Shown: positions 1 through 10,115 of the stretch, piece after piece
Position numbering within the stretch: position 1 is the stretch's first letter
Layout: each line of letters opens with the position of its first letter
Assembly (NCBI GenBank): GCA_037957365.1
Contig: JARHVA010000593.1
Span: forward strand, 3,990,001 to 4,054,000
Reading direction: 5' to 3'
DNA: 64,000 nt
From: Torreya grandis
Taxonomy: Eukaryota > Streptophyta > Pinopsida > Cupressales > Taxaceae
The notes under the pieces: model-generated
Seen by the model: only the letters and a program-made list of their open reading frames with translations
Told to the model about the DNA's origin: nothing
The model's database searches: none
Program-made: the position numbers and the translations under genes

Positions 1-1740
1 GGTTAAATGATGATAATGAAAGAATGTAATGGATGATGTCCCTTTGAGATGGCATTCAAGGGTGAAGGACATGAATGGGCTCTCAAAAAATAGAGGAAGA
101 AGCTATAATGGATTTGATGAATACATGATATTAACCTATGGATGAGATTGACCCACTCAAGACAATTATTGCACACATTAATTTTATGATGATTGATTGA
201 TTTACCCTAAGCATGAGGAGTTGGGAAAGATACATATTGGGAGAAGTTACACATTTTGATTTTTAGGGTGGATGTGGGAAAAATATTTTAACAAAGCTAC
301 GGGCTTAAATTTCCCCAAAAAGGGTGGATCGGGGGATGATTTATATAGACGATGAGATGTAAGTTTAATTTTCCTCAAATATGGCAAGAGCCTAGATTAG
401 ATGGATGATTGATTTATTTTTCCCAATCATGATAGATTTTGGAAGGATACATACTAAGATAAAATGTAAAATTTAATTTGACTTAAGTAGGAAAAAAACT
501 ATGAGATTGGATCAAGCAAATGATTGATTGATTAATTGATTTACAAGCATAGATCAAGGACTTAACCTATTACACAGATTAAATATGAGTTGATCATATT
601 TATGGATGATTGATGGATGAAAAAAAGTTTATAGGTTGATTTATAAGTACATTATGATAATATAATGACTCTTTAAAGAATAAAAAATCCACAAAAATTG
701 GGCACACAAGGATGCCCCAAGTAATTTAATAAGGATGAAGGATGATATGATGATGTTATAAAGAATTTTCAAAGAGTTGAAAAGCCATAAAAACATGGGC
801 ATAAGAGGATGAACCAAGTGATGTAAATGATTTAATAATGATGTGATTAGACATTGATAATTATTTGAGATGAAATGATGAAAAAAAAAGGGAATGGAAA
901 TGGAAAAAAGAACAAGAATGGGAATGGTAATACGAATGGCTGAGCTAAGCTCAGAATCTCCACATGATTGAGCATCACCTACATAGTCTAAATGAATCTT
1001 AAACTGATGTAGTTCTCCCAAGAAGGGAAGAATGCGATGAGAATATATTATTTAAATTTGACTAGGTCAAATATGGATAAGCTGATTTGATTTAAAAATA
1101 GATGATTAAGAGATGGATGTTGATTTTTGAAAGTGTATATACAGTTGTTTTAGCACGTGTCTCCACATATATTTTTTAAATTTATTTTTGATATTGTTCA
1201 CAATAATATGCACCATGATATAAAACACCATGACTAAATGGATGTAATATGCATGAGGACTAAATCCAATCCAAAAAATAAATGATAAAACACATCATGA
1301 TATGGAAAAATCATGATGACATTGATGATGTGTGTCGATGGATGGACTTAAGTATAAGTACATGAAATTACCATAATATGAAAAATTTGTGATGACCCTA
1401 TTGATGCATATGGAATGAGTCAAGGAAAAAAAAAGTAAACAAACAATCAAGCAAGAAAACATACACATAAAAATTTAAAAACAAAAGAAACATAGAACAT
1501 CTTGTTATTATTCAAGTTAAAAGTCCACACGTGAAGTTTAAATGATATTTATAGATGGATGGTGCCCCAAGAAAATATACATGCAAGGGGATTGGATTGG
1601 GAATAAAATTTCCTAAAATAAATTGAACAATATGATTTGCCTCAAACAAGGTGAAAGCTATGAGCATAGATTGATGATTTTATCCAAACAGGGTGGATAC
1701 AGTAATGAAATATTTTGAAAAGATGTTGATTGATGAATAA
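1..1740. repeat. Degenerate low-complexity repeat block rich in GATTGATT
   Basis: No coding sequence is recognisable. The block repeats imperfect variants of a phrase containing GATGATTGATT followed by a segment with GGGTGGAT or GATACATA (near 190-300, 400-490, 518-640 and again near 1560-1730). Spacing is irregular, roughly 100-200 bp, so it looks like a diverged tandem or subrepeat array. It may be the upstream part of the RE1 5' LTR or an older flanking repeat; the sequence does not decide. The open frame on the minus strand at 641-1021 has no family features and is not counted as a gene. Confidence 0.4.
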
Positions 1741-2768
1741 AAATGATCAATGATTGTTGACTATATTCAGAATAATATATATGTTTTTATATTTTGTGGT
1801 TGTATATATTTTTAAGGGATTTTTATCCTTTTTTTAATTTTTATGTATTTTTAAATTATCTGATGTTTTGGATTTTTTTGGAATAAGCATATACAAAGAG
1901 TTCTCTAGTAAAGGGAAAACCTATTTTAGACAACTAAATTTTGTTATGTTTAGTGTTGTAATTAACTTTACTTAATATCGACCCACTAACCTAGACATCA
2001 CCCTCAATTTGAATTTCAACTAATATCATTTCCATCTCATTTTTGAATAATTAATTAATCTATATTAATTAATTATTCATTCACACATAATTATACAAAA
2101 CTAATAAAAAATACAAAATTTCCATGTCATCAAACATCTTCCACATTTCTCTCAACCAAGTTTTGATTCATCTAACCACCTTTTTAACATTTTAAACCAA
2201 TTATTGAGTCACCATTGAACATTTCAACTAATAGGGTAAGTCACTCAACTAACTTGACTCATTCATGAGACATTTTAAACTATCAACTAACTTTCCTCCT
2301 TTCACACACATGAGAAATTGGTATCTTCTACTTGGATGAAGACTTAAATCCAACAGTTGATAATTATCATTATCAAATAAATCAAGATTATTCACAACCT
2401 TTCATATTTCTATCAACAATTTTATAAATTGAAGTATCATCCTTCATTTTCAAATCCACCTTCAAACTATCAAATTGCTATCAAATTCATCTTTGTCATC
2501 CATTGATAAATCAAGCTTGTGTACTCATATGTTTCCAAATTTGCCTTTGGTTGGAGAAATGAACTGAGCACACACATTCTAAGAAACAAGAACAAACCAA
2601 AAGTCACAATGAAGAAGGTGATGATGTATTCTACATGATTTTTTAAATATTTATATGTTTGTCTTTATTTTTTTGTATTAGTTATATTGTAGTTTTAGTT
2701 TGGATTTAAAATATGAATTTGTTCTTTTGTTTTTCTTAGTTTTGTTAGATTTTGAATTTTAGATATCA
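1741..2768 (+). repeat. Probable 3' part of the RE1 5' LTR
   Basis: The segment ends in CA (ATATCA, ending 2768), directly before a primer-binding-like sequence, which is how an LTR should end. Its start cannot be fixed because the matching 3' LTR is outside the window. The content is AT-rich and non-coding, with runs of attaatta near 2050. The assignment is inferred from its position and the downstream PBS only. Confidence 0.45.
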
Positions 2769-2769
2769 A

Positions 2770-2790
2770 ATTTTTGCGTGTCTAGTGGGA
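2770..2790 (+). promoter_or_regulatory. Candidate primer binding site of RE1
   Basis: The sequence contains GCGTGTCTAGTGGGA right after the presumed LTR end. It resembles the sites following the 5' LTRs of RE3 (GGCATGCCCGATGGGA, 39029-39044) and RE4 (GGCACACTTGATGGGA on the minus strand, 35526-35541). Similarity among three separate elements supports a shared tRNA primer type; which tRNA was not determined. Confidence 0.55.
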
Positions 2791-3580
2791 ACTTTCCTAA
2801 TTTTTTTCATCATAACAATTTTCTTGTTTGTCTTGAAGATTTAATTAACTTTTTTTGTTGATATGAAAGTTTTAGGGTAATTTGGATCTAGTTGTTTTCC
2901 TTTTTTTTCAAATTTTCCTGAAGCTACTTTAGTTTTTAAAAAATAAAAAATACATGAATGTTAAAATAACAATAAATTTTAATTTATAATATGGGTTTTT
3001 ATGATTTTTTAAAGTTGGTTTGGATTTAAATGAAAACTAACTTGTTAAAATTTTGTATAAAAATGAATTATAGTTTAGGAGATATAATAAAATCTCTAAA
3101 ATTTTCATTGTTGTTTAGTTTTAAAAAACATGATTCTTAAAATGAAAATAGTATTTTTTCATATTTTAAGTTTTTACTTTTTTTTTTAAGTTTGTTTGGG
3201 TTTATACTAATAACCAAATAATAACATTTTCTGCAAACACAACTTTTAATTTAGGAGATATTATCAAAATTGTGGCTATTTTTTTAATTTTATTTTCTGG
3301 TTTTTCTAACTTTTAAGTTGTATTTTTTCTTAACATTTTTAGTTAAATTGTACGTTCCTTAGGTTACCTAATCTTCAAAAAAATTACTAATAGTTTTTGT
3401 GTAGGGATGGTTATCAAAGAATACAAAGCTAAGCTAAAAATAAAACATTTCTTTATTTATTTGTTTATTGCCAACCTTTTTATTGATTTCAAGTTTTTGT
3501 TTATTGCAAGTAGTAATTAACTCAGATTTACGTTTATTACAAGTTTATTTATGTGTCACAAAAAATTATGTATGCTCTTT

Positions 3581-3706
3581 CTTTGGCATCACATTGGTGA
3601 TAATACTTGGAAATTAAAAATAAATTTTGTGATTTTATGTTGCCTATATTTCACTTGTGTATTCTATTTCCTTGGCATCACATTGGTGATGATACTTAAA
3701 AATAAA
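3581..3706 (+). repeat. Short direct duplication
   Basis: The phrase TTGGCATCACATTGGTGAT occurs at about 3583 and again at about 3672, each followed by ATACTT and an A-rich run. The spacing is about 89 bp. It is a local duplication in the RE1 leader; no function is suggested. Confidence 0.7.
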
Positions 3707-4338
3707 AAAAGTATTAATCACTTTATTTTTATAGGGTCTTTATCGATCATGGATTTCACCACCATGTGGTAATCCAAATCCCACGTACTGACATGATATA
3801 TAAATTGAAGATCTAGTATTTTAATTACTAAAGTGGTTGTCTATTTTAAGCACACTATGATGAGAGGGGGTTTTATATTTAAATACTTAGGGTTTCAACA
3901 ACAACCTTTAAGTTTAATATTTTTGATGTCAACATACTAAAATATTATATTTGGGTTGGGCATATAGGGAGTAAAAATATATGTACATTCATTAAATCAA
4001 ATTATTCTATGATATTGGGCCACAACATACTTTAAGGTATATAAAATACATACTTTCGTTAAACTTATGTAAAAATTAATCCTTAATATAATCATTTAGC
4101 CATTTGAATTATAGTACACTAGGAAACAATTAGCTTCAAAAAATTACTCTCAACTTACCCTTAAAACTAGGTTAAGTTGGATATGGGTATGGATCTACCT
4201 CCATAATTAGTACTAAAAAATATTAAGATGACACTTCTCAATGGATGATGTAGTATATATGAGAGCCTAAAATTTGTCCAATTCTATTTGCCAATATTTT
4301 ATCCTTTGATGTGACTTGCATGTTTCTTTTTAGTTAAA

Positions 4339-4339
<1 letters not shown>

Positions 4340-4382
<43 letters not shown>
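4340..4382. repeat. (TA)n microsatellite
   Basis: Uninterrupted TA dinucleotides, about 21 units, in the RE1 leader. It should not be read as a promoter TATA box. Confidence 0.97.
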
Positions 4383-4384
<2 letters not shown>

Positions 4385-4543
4385 TTTATTTTTATCTCCT
4401 TTGTGAAGGCCATGTAATTTTAGTAATTTATGTTTAAAATTAAAGTTTTAATCCTTCAAATAAAAGTTTAAAATCAAGAAATTACAAAATTCAAAGTAAC
4501 CCAAAATGTTTTTCATGTATTTGCATTTTTTATTTTTGAGTCC

Positions 4544-4546
<3 letters not shown>

Positions 4547-4619
<73 letters not shown>
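4547..4619. repeat. (AC)n microsatellite
   Basis: Uninterrupted AC dinucleotides, about 36 units. It produces a spurious His-Thr repeat frame that is not a gene. Confidence 0.97.
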
Positions 4620-4622
<3 letters not shown>

Positions 4623-5377
4623 TTGAGTCAAGTACAACCTTCAAAAGTAATGTATCCCATCACAAGACAAATGGCCTTGTTGAATAATCCTAGATTTAGA
4701 GAAGAACCTTTGAAAATGATCCCTTCCAATTTAAAAACTAAAATAATTATATTGAAATAAATGACAATGTTGATGATGAGGGACCCTATCAAGATGAACA
4801 TACCCATGAAAACACCTTTCATAAAAATATACCTTCCCAAGTCATATAATACCTACTAGAAAATAAAAATGAGATCTTGCACAATATTTAGGGTATAGGA
4901 TCCAAATTTCCACCTAATTTGAAGCCAAAGACTTACATCATTTGACTTTTAGGAAAAAATCTACATCTCTAATTTAAAAGAAAGGGACTTCTATAGCTTT
5001 CCTAAGGAATGACAAATCCATTATAAGTTTTACCAACACTAATTATTAGAATTTATCCCTAATTTACATGGATAAAGGTAAAATAGTTATAAACAAAACA
5101 TCCCAACAAAACTATGTGTTATCTACAGGAGACCATGCCAAAAATTTAGAAAATTAATTAAATGATATTAACTCTAACATGTCCAACAATCATTAAAACA
5201 ATAAGTCAATCAATGCAAATCTTAATACTAACTCACATTCGAATTTAAATCAATTGAACAATCAAAATAAAAATTTGAATGTGTACTAAAATCTAAATCA
5301 AACCCCCAATCTAAATTCAAATGTTAGTTTGAATCCAATTAATAATCCAAATCTAAATTAAAATTTGGAATGTACAT

Positions 5378-6900
5378 TTGAATTCAAACATCAAACATCA
5401 AAATCAAAATCAAAATTTAAATGTTTATTTGATTTCAAACACCAACAATCCAAATCAAAATTATAATTCAAATGTAAATTCAAATCCAAGTAATCAAAAC
5501 CAAAATCAACATTCAAAATCACTTGATACCAACACCTATCCATTTACCAATCTAAATCAATTTACAATTCAATCTTCCAATCCACTTTCAAATTCAAATC
5601 CAATCAACCTATTACCAATTAAAGATATTAAATTTATCCTAGAATGACAAAGCATGAAAGACAATATCCAAGAATTATAAGATGATATCTATTCCAAAAG
5701 AAAATAATATAAGTTCAAATTAAAATTTCCATACCCTTTCAACATTAACATGATGATGGTACCCTTTCATTCACATTTTAAACCCCCAAAGTTTGCTAAG
5801 TATAAAGGAAAAGGAGATCTTAGAGAACATCTTATAGAGTTTTAAATGCCAATTTTAGACATTTATTATATAAATTATTATCTATCAAGACTCTTTCCAT
5901 GTAGTATAAGGGGTCAAGACCTAGAGTGGTTTTTACACTTAGCCAAAGGATCAATCATAACCTATGAGGACCTCTCCAAAAAAATGTGTGACATTTTTCA
6001 TATAATGTTGAACATGAATTGACCTTGTTATATCTATACAATACTAAATTATGCAATGGGGAGAGCTTTGCCTCATTATTGTTAAAGGACATGCCTTGGC
6101 AAGATGATTCCATGATAACTTCTTGAAAAACAACATATAACTATATTTACAAAAAATATCAATTTAGAATTAGCTTATCAACTACAAATCCATTATACTA
6201 CATCATTTGATGAAATTATAGAGAAATGAGTTCAAATTTAAATGGTACTAGTTGTCAAAGGTACCATCAAAATATTCAAACAAGATAATTTTTCTTCAAA
6301 CCAAAACAAAAAACCTAAGTTCTATGAAAAGAATAATAACCTAGATGGAGAGAATGTAATAAGTGTTAAACAAATCCATAGCACCCAACCTATCAACATC
6401 TCCATGCTAAGTGGTCAACCTTGAAAAGACAATCAAAAGGGAAAAATCACTCCTTTAGAAGAACCATATGATTTATTATTTTGAAATTTGGTCACTATAA
6501 ACATGAAAAAAATTCCCCCACACCAACCCATTTGATGAGAATGTTCCAAAACATGAGTAGTACAAAGATATTAAATATTGGGACTACCAAAAAATCAAAG
6601 GTCATTGCATAAACTATTGTATGAGACTGAAACCCTATTTTCAAGATCTTATTGATCATTATGACATATCATTAGAGGATGATGCATCAAATTCCAATAA
6701 TAAAAAACTATGGATATGTTAGGATCCCTTCTTGAAGCATGAATAAGGGCTTAATAAGCCAAGTAAAGAAAAAAATCAAACAAATAATGTCAATTAAACT
6801 AATCATCCATGTGATTAGATATTCAATCACATTAACCACATGGATAATCATGTTTTTTTATTAAAATTAAATACTAATATTTTACCATCACATGAGGCAT
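5378..6900 (+). pseudogene. gag: RE1 gag, decayed
   Basis: This is a Ty3/gypsy gag polyprotein remnant, which would form the cytoplasmic particle that packages element RNA. An Asn/Gln-rich N-terminal stretch (5378-5647) precedes a capsid-type segment from about 5754, with a PPKFAKYKGKGD-like entry followed by REHLIEF. A TYEDLSKK-like helix follows near 5960. A C-terminal zinc-knuckle relic lies near 6565-6690 (KIKGHCINYC then FQDLID), in which the first Cys and first His positions read Trp and Gln. Stops and frame breaks occur throughout, so no protein can be made. Protease follows at 7108 in the same direction. Family assignment is firm; exact limits are approximate. Confidence 0.8.
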
Positions 6901-7107
6901 GCAAGGGTTACCACTCTAGGTGTCCTTTTACCTACCCTTGATAAAAATATAAACATAGAGAAACTTGAGAAAATGCCAACCAAAATTTACATTTTAGATC
7001 TTCTTACGACATCCCCCACTTATAAAGTCATTTTGTATAAAACCTTGTAATATTACAAAGTTATAGAACATATAAATCCATCCAACTTGTAAGTACTTGT
7101 ATGACAC

Positions 7108-7660
7108 TTGTCCTATAATAATCAAATGACTTTTGATCATTTAGACATTTCAACTATGGGCTCATCTCATAATTTTTCATTATACATAGAAATATTTATT
7201 TCTAAGAATAAAGTAAAAAGGGTGTTTATATATAATGGTTCATGCTTAAATCTATATACATTAAGTTTGATAAATTATTTGAGACATTATACAATTGAAC
7301 TAAAGCCTAATACCATTAATATAATTGTATATGATAATAATGAGCACCAATTATTGGGAACTATCATCTTCTACTCATGGTGGGCATTGTCATTTAATAA
7401 GCTCTCATTTAAATTATTTATCTATATCCCCCATAAAATCTACTCCTTTGCCATCCATGGATCCATGCCATGAGTGTCATTTCATCCACCATCTATTAAT
7501 GTTTGAAGTTTATCATGATGGTATGAAATTTACCATTGAAGGTGATCCTCAACCCTTTCAATATTGTAAACTATTAGAAGGGAGATATAAAAACTCTAAA
7601 TCTTTAAGATTTATTAAAGATACCTATGAATCTACCGAGGAGTTATATCAATCTTAATGA
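7108..7660 (+). pseudogene. RE1 aspartic protease, decayed
   Basis: This is a retropepsin-like domain that would cleave the gag-pol polyprotein. It is recognised from the flap pattern VKRVFIYNGSCLNLY, where the usual catalytic Asp of D-G/S-G is replaced by Tyr, and from NEHQLLGTI about 45 residues later. The downstream conserved block (WIH, then a VPS-type turn, then KF and TIEGD) is split between two reading frames around 7440-7550, so one frameshift lies there. The missing Asp and the frameshift make it inactive. It sits between gag and the G-patch segment. Confidence 0.8.
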
Positions 7661-7773
7661 ATTACTCTATACATACATCAATCAACCATCTACATATGAA
7701 AATCCACCATACACATCTAAGTCCACATGTCCACCATCTAGAATTTTCATTATGGATGTAGGTATGGTATAAT

Positions 7774-8330
7774 ATGAAATCCATGATGCCAATTATCTTC
7801 AAACAATTCATGTCCCCAAACAATCATGACAGATCCCATCATAGAAAAGAAACACAAGTGGTTCATAAGATTGGAAAAAATTATTTCATAGCAGGTGAGT
7901 TCCTTTTTGAAAAACATATTAAATATTTAAACTCATCTTGGATTTACTCTAATGAATTAGATACATGTTTTCAAAGTAATCAATATCCTATACCTAAAGT
8001 AGTTATGTCTAATATAATAAACTATAAAGGAAAAGGTCTTGGTATCCAAAAACAAGGTCTCATTGATCCTATAATGTTTAAAACACATGAAGCCTTTCAA
8101 GGTATCGAATTCAAACCATCTAGTGTGACCATATGAAATTATGATAGTGACTATTTTATTGCATCTGGTGAAGTCTCTTCAAACATTGACAAAAGTTCCA
8201 TTTATAGCCATTTTTAAGACTTAGCCATCACCAACCTATTTCATGATAACATCATTTTGACCCTTGAAATAACCTTTCCACATTTTATCCTATGATACCA
8301 TAAAAAAACCACCCTTGCTTGATCATTTTT
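7774..8330 (+). pseudogene. RE1 post-protease linker with G-patch-like segment
   Basis: An open stretch to 8136 contains YKGKGLGIQKQGLIDPI, resembling the glycine-rich GLGxxxQG segment found between protease and RT in a group of plant Ty3/gypsy elements. The Gly pattern continues as FQGIEFKP about 15 residues on. G-patch modules usually bind RNA or helicases; a role in this element is inference. Beyond 8140 the frame continues with stops into an acidic linker. Confidence 0.65.
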
Positions 8331-8548
8331 AGAATGATGAGTCATATTTAAATTTTTGAGAATTATAGATCATATTCCAACATGAGATCATAAGAAGGGT
8401 TTTTCAATTCAATTGGACAAATCCACATACTTTGGGGAACTTAAAACCTCTACTCATCTACATTATAAATAAATTATAGTTTGGTTGATAGAAATATCAA
8501 ATGATAAAGTTCTAAATTCATAAAATATTGATGAAGATTAAACAAATA

Positions 8549-8720
8549 ATAATTTTTAGGTGAAAATGTGTACATATTTTTTAATCCAATATGTTTCGAA
8601 TCACCATTCATGATTAATCATAAATAATTTTACATGTAAAATTTATAATGATGAATCATGGATGGTGATTCAAAATGAGTTAGATAAAAAACTATGTACA
8701 CAATTTCACTTAAAATTTTA
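8549..8720. mobile_element. Palindromic foldback MITE-like insertion
   Basis: About 170 bp is close to a perfect inverted repeat about a centre at 8634/8635 (TTTTACATGTAAAA). Mirrored pairs include TGTGTACATA with TATGTACACA and GAATCACCATTCATGATT with AATCATGGATGGTGATTC. There is no coding capacity. It sits in the RE1 protease-RT linker. A clear target duplication or superfamily terminus is not visible, so the superfamily is not assigned. Confidence 0.7.
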
Positions 8721-8779
8721 CATTTTCTCACTCTTAAGGATTGTGACAACATCAAAGTTCTTAATTGATGATGATATTC

Positions 8780-8928
8780 CCTATTAGTAAGACCTTGAAG
8801 AGGAACTTAGTCTTCTTCCACTTACAAAAAAATTACAAGAAGAATCCAATTTATTAATTGAAAATACCATTGACATCAGTTTTAGTACTAAAAAAAATCT
8901 TAATATTATGAAATTCAGTGCTTCCCTT
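8780..8928 (+). pseudogene. RE1 pol linker, left side of the RE2 insertion
   Basis: The frame reads as the acidic linker that precedes RT in this family, ending in an ESNLLIENTIDISF segment and then KFSASL. It stops abruptly where the RE2 LTR begins at 8929. The next residues of the same domain resume at about 17458. The 5 bp before the LTR, CCCTT (8924-8928), match CTCTT (17453-17457) at four of five positions. Confidence 0.75.
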
Positions 8929-10115
8929 TGTATACACAACATTTTCAAAATTTTAGTGATTAATGATGCTTTACATCTTGCAAGAACCTATCAAGATTCA
9001 ATCTGTCTGAGTACATAACTTAAGGGGTTCACTGAGAAAGGAGTGGGAAAACCATTTGTGCTTCATAATATTGTTGTCCCTTTTGCCACTTTCCATCTAC
9101 ACACTTGTTTACTAAAATAGTTTAACCTGAGCGTATTCTTCTCAGTTGTACCCATTCTAATCATTTATCACATCTTTATCCTCTTATTCCTTACCTCATC
9201 CCCTTTTTGATAGTTGGTTGTACTAATTCAATTGGGTTGACCATATATTAGTTTGGGGTATTTTTCACTTTCAATCTTGTTAGCCCTTTGGCCGACATAG
9301 CTCAGGACTTAGTGAATTATCTCTAAAAAACATATAGGGTCAATTGGGTGGACCCTGTACAACTGACATATTCATAAGGATTTAGGGTAAGATCCACCTA
9401 TATATACAAGTTCATTTACAACCATTTGAGAATAGAGAAGCAAATAAGAATAAGTATGAATGAACATTTGCTTATTGACCATTATACTTGAGGAATAAAG
9501 CTTAGGGTTTCATACTTTCTTTGGAGATATGAATTTTGTCTTACAAAGAAGTATTTTGGATGAATAGATAGGTTATGTATCCTAGAGCTGATTTGTCTTT
9601 TTTATCATTACATACCAAAATAATATATTATGAAGCACCTTTTCCAAGGGAGAGATTGAGGATCAATGGTTTCATCTTCAAAGGTAAGTATTCCTAACTT
9701 TATTTCTCCTTTGTAAGAGTAGATAGATAATGCAATTATGATTCTCTTCCATGCATTAGGATTCTGTATATATTGATGTGAGTATATATCTTGTATGCAT
9801 GTTTAGTTTAGTTTTTTATATATTATAAACCCGACTTTATGCCACAAGATTTAGTGAGCACTAGATTATATTTACTTTATTATTATTAGAATAAGTGAAA
9901 TATCAAAACCTAAGACCCCCTTAGGGTTATTGTGTGATTATGTTAGTCTGGAGGCTTTGGAACCCTCCTTAGCATAGTGTATTGTGATAAGTGATCTCAT
10001 AATAATGTCTATCAGATCCTAATCTTGTTCATGATCCCACTTAAAGTGTAAGTATGCTCTATCTTCTTTAAGCTAGTATTGATTTATAGACATGATGCAT
10101 TTTTTATTACATATA
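8929..10115 (+). repeat. RE2 5' LTR
   Basis: It starts TGTATACACA and ends ATTACATATA (CA decayed to TA). It aligns along its length with 16195-17452 and, in reverse, with 47448-48702 and 60744-61999. It contains a TATA-like box at 9400 and copies of the paired GTYGAC motif near 9230 and 9345. The following bases (10116 on) should hold the primer site. Confidence 0.88.
9400..9407 (+). promoter_or_regulatory. TATA-like box of the RE2/RE5 LTR family
   Basis: GATCCACCTATATATACAAG is conserved at the same place in all four LTRs: 9391, about 16709 (+), about 48176-48183 (-) and about 61472-61479 (-). Conservation among LTR copies supports it as the U3 promoter core. Confidence 0.6.

Larger units (their letters stand above)
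2791..5377 (+). other. RE1 leader, non-coding
   Basis: About 2.6 kb of AT-rich sequence between the PBS and gag of RE1. No convincing protein frame is visible. It holds two microsatellites and a short duplicated phrase, listed separately. The last 250 bp (about 5120-5377) already have the Asn-rich gag flavour, broken by stops, so gag may begin slightly upstream of 5378. Confidence 0.5.

Noticed and set aside
641..1021. 126-residue minus-strand open frame
   Set aside because: AT-rich, hydrophobic composition without any motif, inside a repeat block; chance frame.
4506..4760. His-Thr repeat protein
   Set aside because: Produced by the (AC)n microsatellite.
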